NCBI GenBank assembly: GCA_947498815.1
Contig: CANMLU010000003.1
Location: 310,001 to 374,000 of the forward strand
Direction: 5' to 3'
Length of the DNA stretch: 64,000 nucleotides
Source of the DNA: an uncultured Aquimarina sp.
GTDB taxonomy: Bacteria; Bacteroidota; Bacteroidia; Flavobacteriales; Flavobacteriaceae
Every line of letters starts with the position of its first letter. Position 1 is the stretch's first letter. Under the pieces are notes generated by a model. The model was not told where the DNA came from and did not search any database. It saw only the letters and a list, made by a program, of their open reading frames with translations. Shown here piece after piece: positions 1-7,600 of this stretch. The position numbers were made by a program, and so were the translations under genes.

Positions 1-236
1 GCGCTTAATATATCGATACCCACAAATTTACTCTTGATCTGATTCCATACCTTTTGAAAGGCTTCTTCAGAAAGCCCGGTGATTCTCGCTAACCTGCGGG
101 TATCTTTGGGTAAAAAGCCTTTTTGATGCTGATAACACAACAGGTCTATATATACCCCCTTTTCTTCCGGGAACATATCCACTGTGCCCTCCAGCCAGTC
201 TTTTGTATAAAATAATACAGCTGGGTCTTTTGCCAT
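1..236 (-). CDS. DUF1376-like phage replisome-organiser-type protein (partial)
   Basis: An open frame runs from an ATG at 236 to the window edge without a stop (78 codons seen). The product begins MAKDPAVLFYTKDW and continues with a glutamate-rich YIDLLCYQHQ segment and LPKDTRRLARITGLSEE, the pattern of the DUF1376 family. Members often sit in phage or integrative-element replication modules and resemble N-terminal DNA-binding domains of replisome organisers. The C-terminal part is outside the window. Another reading frame over the same bases (67-306) is open but gives a protein with no family-like pattern, so I prefer this frame. The next gene on the same strand, an HTH protein, lies about 90 bases upstream. 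Family assignment is from remembered consensus and is fairly confident; function in this strain is inferred. Confidence 0.75.
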   Translation of the reverse strand, partial: MAKDPAVLFYTKDWLEGTVDMFPEEKGVYIDLLCYQHQKGFLPKDTRRLARITGLSEEAFQKVWNQIKSKFVGIDILS

Positions 237-326
237 GCGTGTCGCTTTTAAAATTAGTATTATAAATTTTAAGTTTAGGGTAGCTACAGTATTGGCAACT
301 ACCCATATTAGGGAGGTAAAAGGTAT

Positions 327-617
327 CTATTCGATTTTTTGACCTTTGAGATATGTGATAATACTTTTCTTGGAGTATAATATCCGTCGGCCATGTTGAT
401 AAAAAACAATCGCTTTTTGATCCCGAAGATCATAAAGCCGGTTCCTGCTTTTGATTCTGAGTAACTTCATGGCTTCTGTAGTACTTATAAAATCATTTTC
501 GTCTTGTTCTATCGATATGGTTTCTTTATGTTTTTCATGAATAACCTTATACATGAGTACCAGAGTTTCTTCCATGAGTTGATAATAACTATCCTTTTCG
601 AATACAATTAATTCCAT
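327..617 (-). CDS. Small helix-turn-helix (excisionase/MerR-type) DNA-binding protein
   Basis: A 96-residue protein. The N-terminal 40 residues look helical. Residues about 45-93 read as a winged helix-turn-helix of the HTH_17/excisionase kind: STTEAMKLLRIKSRNRLYDL, then a wing with GRRILYSKKSI. Such proteins in Bacteroidota mobile elements act as excisionase-like or regulatory DNA binders. It lies just upstream of the DUF1376-like gene on the same strand, so the two probably belong to one mobile-element module. No catalytic residues are present. The target site is not visible. Confidence 0.7.
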   Translation of the reverse strand: MELIVFEKDSYYQLMEETLVLMYKVIHEKHKETISIEQDENDFISTTEAMKLLRIKSRNRLYDLRDQKAIVFYQHGRRILYSKKSIITYLKGQKIE

Positions 618-1087
618 CGTATATATTTTAATTACGTTTTACTTTTTTTATGGATGCCAAATCCCAAAGTGTTTTATGACCATAGCAGTTTAAAAATAGG
701 ATCCTACTGCTACGGCATTACTAACCACGATATCCAAAAAATTTATCCGGAATTGAGCTATGGGCATCACTGAGGTAAAGGAAACTAAAAAAACAAAGCA
801 ATTTTAGGGCGCAGGGGTTGCACAACCCTTGTACAACCCCATAGTAATTATCTTACGATAAACGAGTTACATTTTTTAGAAGCAACTGAAATCAACCTTA
901 AATGACAGAAAAAAAATTATATGGCCCCTCAAAACAGCTGAAAACCCCAGTAAAACCGTTTCCGACAGCCATAAAAAGCAACCCCAATGAATACAGGGGG
1001 TTTCAGAGAATGTTAAAATATTAACACTTATCAAAGCGGTGCCAGGGGTAAAAGGTTTACAAAAAAGTATAGGAAGGAGCTGTTTCT
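618..1087. other. Gene-free stretch between HTH gene and terminator
   Basis: About 470 bases without a convincing gene. A 40-codon plus-strand frame at 902-1024 is open, but it is very basic, short and has no recognisable pattern. The notable structure is the tandem 11-mer with inverted GGGTTG arms at 814-840, listed separately. No tRNA or family-like ORF was found. It may include the promoter of the HTH gene ending at 327. Confidence 0.5.
818..839. repeat. Tandem 11-base near repeat with nested inverted arms
   Basis: Two adjacent 11-mers, TTGCACAACCC and TTGTACAACCC, differ at one base. With the preceding GGGG they form nested inverted repeats: GGGGTTG at 814-820 can pair with CAACCC at 823-828 or CAACCCC at 834-840. 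It could be a protein-binding site or a small alternative hairpin. Nothing in the sequence decides which. Confidence 0.45.
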
Positions 1088-1142
1088 AAATACAACAATC
1101 CCTTTTCGAATACTTGGTATTCGAAAAGGGATTGTTGTATTT
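1088..1142 (-). terminator. Very strong (26-bp stem) bidirectional terminator-like hairpin
   Basis: Arms 1088-1113 and 1117-1142 are perfect reverse complements (26 bp) around a TTG loop. A T run follows on the plus strand to 1145, and an A/T-rich flank lies on the other side. It sits 15 bases past the stop of the 518-residue gene and is therefore its probable terminator. A stem this long is far beyond a usual intrinsic terminator. Confidence 0.8.
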
Positions 1143-1156
1143 TTTAGTACTACACT

Positions 1157-2713
1157 TTATGCTTTGGTATCCCGAAGCATTTGAAGCTTGCTGAGTATCC
1201 GTATGAGTAATCGTTCTACCGTTTCAAAAGTATCTGAAGAAATGGTGTAAAAAGAATTCTTGACACTTTTTTCTGAGATATGATCCATATCCTTGGAGGC
1301 ATAAATTGTGGATAGAAATCTAAAATAGTGTTGCTTGTTTCCTTGTAGGTTAATTACTCCTGTTTCAACAAAGAGCCTGCTGATCAGGGCGATTTCGGAT
1401 ACCGTAAGGTTTACTTTTCTTTTGGCGCTTGAAGTGTCTATAAGCCCGGTGGTAGGTGCCGGAGCTTCAACTACCTTTTTTAAGGTATGCCGCTCCAACG
1501 CTATTTGCTTTTGATGTAAATCGATTTGTTTTCTGATAAAATCGATCAGATACTCCTGTAAGCCAGGAAATTCAGGATTATACTTGTAGGGACTGGTTAC
1601 TGCTATACTTTGGATATTATGGAGTTGTCTAAACAACAGGCTTTGTTTTGCCGTGGGCGTATCTTCTTGATCCAAACGTACCAATAGTTCGGCTTCCATA
1701 GCTTTATATACATTATGCGTATTGTAATCCAAGGCAATGAGTAACCGATATACCGTATCATGGTTTGGCGACTCTGTTTTAGTTAATAGTCGTGTAAACA
1801 GATCGATATACTTGCGATAGTATGCTCTTCTGATATAGGTCATCGAGTGGAGATGATCATTCAAAATAGTATATAGGGGTTTACATACTTCTTCTTGAAT
1901 ACTCTTTGGTAATTGCTGTTTTCTAAATAGTTGAATTAATTGTCGGGAGGTATCGAAGTAGTGCTCCAGAAAATTACGTCGTTTTAAATAGGAAATCGGG
2001 AGGTCTTTGTTTATATACTGACCACAAAATTCTTCGATATACATCAGCGTTTCTTCTAATCCCAGGCAAACGCATTTGTAAATATCTACAATGGTCCGCT
2101 GTAAATTGACCTTACGGATATCCGGATCTGTATGATCCAAGGCCTTAAATTTTCGTTCTAAAAAAGCAATATAGGAATTTAGTTTTACCTGGTATTTTCG
2201 AATGATTTTTTTGCGTTGTTTTTCTTTTTTTGACTCATCAAAAAAAAGCATATGAAGGTGCTGCTTGATATTGTCACGGATTGTGGTAATTTGCTCGTGA
2301 TAGTAATAATAACACAACTGCATATCGGAAAGGTTTTCAAAGGATGCTCTTAGGAAGATGTCTACATGCAACTTGTTTTTATGTTCCTTATAATATATCC
2401 TTTCGATATTTTTTGTATCAAATCCTGCGGCATGAGTAAGATAAGAGTAGCGTTGGCCTAAGTCTTCTTTAAGATTAACATCCCGGTATCCTTCCTTTGG
2501 GGTATCGATTTGGTACCTGTAAAAAGGGGTTTCTGAATATTTGAGAATAGAGGGTTCCTTTTTTTCTGAATCGATAACAAAAGAATAATGCGTATATAAT
2601 TCAGGATAGGTTTCCTTAAAAAAACGCTTGTGATTGGTGGTTGGTAAATACTGCGAGGTAAGCCACTCCATATCTTCATGGAAAAGCCGATGCAATACGT
2701 GTAGGTATTCCAT
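1157..2713 (-). CDS. 518-residue protein of unknown function with RteC-like C-terminal region
   Basis: I do not recognise a characterised family. The protein is charged, largely helical by composition and lacks a signal peptide or membrane segment, so it is probably cytoplasmic. Residues about 435-510 (LTVSEIALISRLFVETGVI, FRFLSTIYASK, ISEKSVKNSFY) follow a pattern seen at the C-terminus of RteC-like and related hypothetical proteins of Bacteroidota mobile elements. That is a resemblance in pattern only. The start at 2713 is the first ATG after the regulatory region at 2851-3014, giving a long (over 130 nt) leader. The gene stands alone between that promoter module and the 1088-1142 hairpin, so it is likely monocistronic. 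The promoter module is shared with the Rhs toxin operon, which suggests common control. Confidence 0.7.
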   Translation of the reverse strand: MEYLHVLHRLFHEDMEWLTSQYLPTTNHKRFFKETYPELYTHYSFVIDSEKKEPSILKYSETPFYRYQIDTPKEGYRDVNLKEDLGQRYSYLTHAAGFDTKNIERIYYKEHKNKLHVDIFLRASFENLSDMQLCYYYYHEQITTIRDNIKQHLHMLFFDESKKEKQRKKIIRKYQVKLNSYIAFLERKFKALDHTDPDIRKVNLQRTIVDIYKCVCLGLEETLMYIEEFCGQYINKDLPISYLKRRNFLEHYFDTSRQLIQLFRKQQLPKSIQEEVCKPLYTILNDHLHSMTYIRRAYYRKYIDLFTRLLTKTESPNHDTVYRLLIALDYNTHNVYKAMEAELLVRLDQEDTPTAKQSLLFRQLHNIQSIAVTSPYKYNPEFPGLQEYLIDFIRKQIDLHQKQIALERHTLKKVVEAPAPTTGLIDTSSAKRKVNLTVSEIALISRLFVETGVINLQGNKQHYFRFLSTIYASKDMDHISEKSVKNSFYTISSDTFETVERLLIRILSKLQMLRDTKA

Positions 2714-2850
2714 ACGATGATTTTTTTGGTGAATTAGTATTTTTGCTTTCCGGTAAGCTGGGTGGAAACACCCTGAGGTAAGTTGCTTACTTTTAGTTTT
2801 TCTGAGATCAAACCTACAACTATAATCCTAAGTGGGCAAAAAAGAGAGAG

Positions 2851-3014
2851 GGGGAAAAATACCCTATTATATGGTTTTTTGTTAAAATGAATTTTAAGTC
2901 CGACAAAAAACACAAAAAAATGTGTTCTTTGGTTATTGTAGGCGGTTGTAAGAGTCATTGTCTGCATGTTTAAAAGACAATAGTACAGCATCACAGTTTC
3001 ATTTTTCGGAACTC
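2851..3014 (-). promoter_or_regulatory. Regulatory module shared with the Rhs operon (palindrome plus GGGTATTTTTCCCC box)
   Basis: Going toward the 518-residue gene on the minus strand, the module has a near-perfect inverted repeat at 2994-3014 (CAGTTTC-ATTTTTC-GGAACTC on the plus strand). About 130 bases further on is GGGTATTTTTCCCC (2851-2864). Both elements, with the same ATTTTTC spacer and almost the same spacing, recur at 13182-13342 upstream of the Rhs operon. A TACTATTG sequence just downstream of the palindrome could be a variant -7 element. Confidence 0.55.
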
Positions 3015-3049
3015 GCAAGTTTTTTTGGTGATTTTTTTGTTATTCTAGA

Positions 3050-3178
3050 GTATTATCATCTTCAAAAAACGGTGCATTAGTAAAAGATAAAGAAGTTCTA
3101 TAACGTATGACAGATATTTCTAACTTAGCTGAAGAAGATCGTAAAAATATATCTATGGCTTTATTAATATGTATATAA
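3050..3178 (+). pseudogene. Decayed C-terminal remnant of an XRE-type regulator
   Basis: One frame from 3050 to the TAA at 3176-3178 reads SKNGALVKDKEVL, a stop at 3101-3103, then RMTDISNLAEEDRKNI. This aligns by eye with the tail of the second remnant at 3635-3920 (LEDKNEVEQF..INQLDEEDKTTI). That tail resembles the C-terminal extension of XRE-family regulators common in Flavobacteriia. The internal TAA could derive from a CAA codon. No N-terminal HTH is found upstream, so this is a fragment. The resemblance is short and the call is tentative. Confidence 0.35.
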
Positions 3179-3256
3179 GTGATTATAAAAATAAAGATTA
3201 TTCTTGATATATTTATTCCCGAATGTAACGTCGAAAAACTAATACAATAATTTTAT

Positions 3257-3622
3257 ATGAAATATTTACTATTATTATTTCTCTTAACTGCAACAAGTTG
3301 TTCTAAACCTCCAAAAAATTGCTCTAAATTTAAAACGGGAACTTTCGAATATAAAAATTATGATTCAATAGTTACTCGTAATGATTCTATTCAAATTGAG
3401 ATTAACAATAATAAAAAAACCAAAACAGTATCTTCCATAAAATGGTTATCTAATTGTCAGTATATTTTAACTTATAAAGAAACTAATAACCCATTAGCAA
3501 AAGAATTAATAGGTTCTAAAATAAAAGTAGATATTCTTAGTGTATCAAAAAATTCGTATATATACCACGCCTATGATAATGATTATGAGATTAAAGGCAA
3601 AATGATCAAAATAGCAGAGTAA
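3257..3622 (+). CDS. Small lipoprotein of the family often mislabelled 'DNA topoisomerase IV'
   Basis: A 121-residue protein with a lipoprotein signal: MKYLLLLFLLTATSC, lipid-modified Cys at 15. The mature part starts with NCSKFKTGTFEYKNY and continues with a RNDSIQIE segment, an SIKWLSNCQYILTYKE segment and KIKVDILSV. I know this pattern from small Flavobacteriaceae lipoproteins that databases often label 'DNA topoisomerase IV', although it has nothing of a topoisomerase. The function is unknown. The gene stands between two decayed XRE-regulator remnants, suggesting a scar-rich insertion site. Export to the periplasm or outer membrane is inferred from the lipobox. Confidence 0.75.
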   Translation: MKYLLLLFLLTATSCSKPPKNCSKFKTGTFEYKNYDSIVTRNDSIQIEINNNKKTKTVSSIKWLSNCQYILTYKETNNPLAKELIGSKIKVDILSVSKNSYIYHAYDNDYEIKGKMIKIAE

Positions 3623-3634
3623 ATTTCTCCTTAA

Positions 3635-3920
3635 TTTGTTCTGCTGACAGTATCTGAACTTAAGATACTATCTAGCCTTTTTAATATGTCTATTGATGAT
3701 ATCGTTAATTATGAAGGGGGTCAACCTAAAGAAGTAATTCTGGAAGATAAAAATGAAGTAGAGCAATTCAAGTTAATTAACCAACTTGATGAAGAGGATA
3801 AAACTACTATACTCAAAATCATTGACAAAATGCTTACCAATAAAAAGTTTAAAGGACTTCTTTGATAAAAATGTAGCTTCCTTTAAACATTTACTTGCGA
3901 GGCAAGCCTCGGGGTATTAA
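3635..3920 (+). pseudogene. Truncated, frameshifted C-terminal remnant of an XRE-family HTH regulator
   Basis: After a TAA at 3632-3634 the frame reads LTVSELKILSSLFNMSIDDI, then VNYEGGQPKEV and a helical tail ending KKFKGLL at a TGA. Skipping one G in the GG at 3854-3855 restores KDFFDKNVASF, the usual end of this protein family, and runs on to 3920. The first part is the end of an XRE helix-turn-helix (recognition of 'LSSLFNxSIDDIV'). The first helices and the start codon are missing. It is therefore a remnant with an N-terminal deletion and a +1 frameshift. Confidence 0.6.
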
Positions 3921-3933
3921 ACCCTCCTAGAAT

Positions 3934-3957
3934 AAAAAAACCACCCGAAGGTGGCTC
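3934..3957 (-). terminator. Intrinsic terminator of the Rhs/immunity operon
   Basis: On the minus strand the bases form CCACC-TTCG-GGTGG followed directly by seven T residues. The tetraloop is of the stable UUCG type. It lies about 25 bases after the immunity gene stop. Confidence 0.8.
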
Positions 3958-3979
3958 TTTATTTTCATCATTCCAAAGT

Positions 3980-4612
3980 TTAAACGACTTCTTTATCATA
4001 CCAAACTTCTTCACCTTGATTATCTAAAAAAAATCTATAACCATATGGTAAAGACAAAAACCCTGCTATTTCTGGTCTCTTTTGTAATAAATGATATAAG
4101 TGTATGACAGATAAAGTGTTTACATCTCCATTATAATCATTAGATGTTAGATACCATCCTGACATATGACTTGGAGCTTCATAACGGACACCATTAATTT
4201 CAGAACCTTCAAGAATCTCTTTTGAAACAGCTATTTTTTGCCCAATCAATGGTATAATAGGAGTGACATTATGAGTAGTACATAATTCTAATTGTCTTTT
4301 TAAAAACATAATAGAGTTACTTAAATCAAACTCATAAACATTTTTATTATTATGAATACTCTTTAGTTCATGCAATTCAATATATGTTCCATTTACTACA
4401 AATTGTATCATCCAAGAACCGCATCCAAAAGTTTCTAAATGCTTTAATTCTCGTTTTTCAGTTACTATATAATCTAAGATATGATCAATTACTAATTTCA
4501 CATCATTGATTGAATAATCTCCTTTATTAACTGATATTTCTTTATCAATAAATTGATCAATTCCATTAGTAACGAGTATCTGTTCTAACTCAATTATAGA
4601 ATAGTTTTTCAT
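3980..4612 (-). CDS. Probable immunity protein (Imm33/DUF2185-like C-terminal domain)
   Basis: A 210-residue cytoplasmic protein without signal peptide. The C-terminal half (from about residue 125) reads IAVSKEILEG, then YEAPSHMSGWYLTSNDY, LLQKRPEIAGFLSLPYGYRF and EEVWYDKE. This follows the DUF2185/Imm33 immunity layout: a 'sk.il.G..v...yR..p....SGW.f.sGDe' block and a closing 'P.G..f..d..g' block. The N-terminal half is unassigned. The start lies 9 bases after the stop of the toxin-bearing Rhs gene on the same strand, the standard position for a cognate immunity gene. It most likely binds and blocks the toxin tip of that protein in the producing cell. Family membership is from pattern memory; the pairing is inferred from position. 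Confidence 0.65.
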   Translation of the reverse strand: MKNYSIIELEQILVTNGIDQFIDKEISVNKGDYSINDVKLVIDHILDYIVTEKRELKHLETFGCGSWMIQFVVNGTYIELHELKSIHNNKNVYEFDLSNSIMFLKRQLELCTTHNVTPIIPLIGQKIAVSKEILEGSEINGVRYEAPSHMSGWYLTSNDYNGDVNTLSVIHLYHLLQKRPEIAGFLSLPYGYRFFLDNQGEEVWYDKEVV

Positions 4613-4621
4613 TTAGCAAAT

Positions 4622-7600
4622 TTATTGATTAATATTATTAGGATCAAATCCTTTCCTTTTTAAAGCTCCTACAGTTCCCCCTTGGGAAGATGAACAACTA
4701 GCACAATGTGGATATAAATCTTGAGACACTGCTGGTGGTATTAATGCACTAGGTGGTTGATGATCTGGTGTAAAATTACCTGAAGCCCTTCCTGAAGAAG
4801 TTGATCCACAAGTATGACAACCATCTGTAGAACCTATTTCATTTATTGCATTTCTTTCTGCTTTAGTAAAACTTTGACTTTTACTCCTAGCAGGAATTGA
4901 ACTTTTTGCATTAGGTCCAGGTGTTAATGTAGATGTATTAACATCAGGATGGACACGTTTTGCTTCACTAATAATCTTAGTTGATATACTTGGTGCAGCA
5001 TTATCTATTTTGCTAACTGCACTCGCTCCTTTTCCTACACCAGCAACTAATCCATCTGTAGCAATACTAGCAGCAACATCTAATACTACACCATCCATAT
5101 ACATTACAGTAGCATCTTGGGTGCTTACATTTTCGGTAGCTGCTATTTGATCTATCGACGAGTTAACAGATTCACCAACTGCTTTTGCTACGCCTGCTAC
5201 ATCTCCACTTAAAGCTGCATTTGCACCATTTTGTAAATTTTGATTATTACTAAGGCTAGTCATAGCAAGAGCAACATTTGTTGCTGTACTATTGCTTGCT
5301 AATGATGTAACAGCATTCCATAAACTCTTAGCCTTACGTACAACTGCATTACCTAAACGTTGACCTGCAGTTTGAGTAAGTACACCACCTCCATTAGTAC
5401 CTCCATTACCAAAGGGGAGTCTACCATCTGGATCTATAAAATAAATAGGATTATCAAAAGCATAGTTATAAGGTGAGTGTCTACGCATCACTTCGGCTAA
5501 TGGATCAAGATTCATCCATCTAGCAATTGCAGGATCATAGTTTCTTGCAGTTACATCATACCATATTAATCCTAATTCGTCTTGTTCTTCTTTTCCTCCA
5601 AATTTTAATAATTGTGCCGTAGAGTTTCCTAAAGGTGATACTGCACTATTATATCCACGTTGTGTAAGGCCATAAGGATAGTAATTACTTTCTTGTATAA
5701 TTTCAAGATTTCCACTATCATTTTGGGTATAACTTAAACGTGTATTGCCTAAGTGATCCTTGTATTGATAAACGTATCGATATGCATTACCATTAGGAGT
5801 TGCATATCCTTCTGGTGTAGATATGTATTGTAATTGATTATTCTTATAGATATATCCCGATGCGTATTCGGTATTTGTAGTAGTACTACCTTCGGTAAAT
5901 ATCTTTTTAAGTTTTGCCCCAGTAGCATTATAAACATAGGAAATTGTCCCTGTTCCTTTGCTATTGGATAACGTAATGGTTTCTGGTAGGTTTAAATGGT
6001 TATAAGTAATTGCTGTAATCCCTTTGTTACGATCTTTGGTCATATTACCATTTAAATCATACTCAAAGTCATCACCTGTATTACTGCCATCTTTAAATCC
6101 GTATACAGCACCCGTATCATCTACCTTTCTAAGTTTATTACCAGCATTATACTGATATCTTAAGATATCCATATCACCAAAAGTAGTAGCCTGTACATTA
6201 GTATGCCCTTTACGATTAAGGGTAAGAAGATTTCCCATTTTATCATAGGTAACATTACTTAAATCATACTTATTATCGCTACTAATTGCTCCTTTGATAC
6301 GATTTAATGCGTCGTAGGTATAATCATAACCGCGGATAACATTATCATTGGTCGTTTGCCATTCGGTACGGCTTATATTACCATTATATAAAGGATTTGC
6401 ACCTTGATTATACCCCATAGTAAAGGTAAAGGCGTCATTATCATTTTTACTATCTCCATTAATCTTTTGTAACCATCCTAAAACATTATAGGTATAATCT
6501 ATTTCTTGTAAACCGTTACCTACTTTTTTGGTAATGAGTTGCCCCAATGCATCATAGGTGTTTTCTGCTAAGGTTTCTTGTTGACCATTAATGCTTTGTG
6601 TCTGATTAAGCATTCTACCCATATGATCATACTCAAAGGTATCAGTTGTTACGATAGCAGCATTATTACCTTTGGTATGGGTTGTTTTGGTTTCTAATAC
6701 TTTACCTACAAAATCGAACTTAGTTTCAACCACATTGGTAGTTTGTAAATACTCATTTTTGGTAGCTGCATAGATTGACCTTGCTTTTTTATCATACCAG
6801 TTTACTGTAGTAATCCAACTACTAGTACCCAATACTTTTATCTTAGTTCCTGTAGCTAAAGATTTGGTTTTGGTTGTTATAGGTACATTATATATACTAA
6901 TAGGTGCTGTAAATCCTACCGTATCAAAACGATAATCATCATAATAATTGATGGTTAGTATTTCAGCATTTTGTGTATTTGGATATCCTGCATGTGTATA
7001 GTAGATACCTGTTGTAGCAGTTTCTACCCATAGATTTCCTGTAAAAGCAGTTACTTCAGCTTGTAGCTGTTCTCTTGTTTTATTAGGGATTGTAATTTTA
7101 CCCGTATAAGCTGTCCTTCCTAATGCATCATACTTGTTAAATATCCACTCATTGTTGGCTCTTAAATTAACATCCTGACTTAATACCGCTTGATCGAGTT
7201 TATTAAAGATGGTATACTCCCAATCCTTACCAGGTATCTTTTTAGCAACCTGACGATTTCTGTAATCGTAACGATATTGGAACGCTAATTCATTTAACTC
7301 ATCTGTATCAACTCCATTGCTAACATCTATGCCGGGTGGCAGTATGTATGAGAGGTTCCCGAAATCATCATATACATAATAGGTATCATGAGCTACATTT
7401 TTATCATAAGTTCGCTTTAGGATGACGCGACCTAGTTTGTCTTTATATTCTTTGGTCGTATGATCATCAAGGTTAGTTTGACCAGGATCCCAATTTTCAT
7501 CTTTGGTGATGTTTACATACAGTTGATTTGCTCCATAGTAATCACCTTGTACCAGTTGTGGTTGCTCCTTATTATTATCTGTAAACGTAACTTCAAAATA

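Noticed and set aside
67-306. Open frame of 79 codons on the minus strand
   Set aside because: No protein-family pattern, and it overlaps the DUF1376-like frame starting at 236, which has a clear family-like sequence.
902-1024. 40-codon plus-strand frame in the spacer
   Set aside because: Short, basic, no recognisable pattern, no clear promoter or ribosome site.
2734-3018. 94-codon minus-strand frame
   Set aside because: It covers the shared promoter module, starts with a TTG inside the palindrome and has no family-like sequence.
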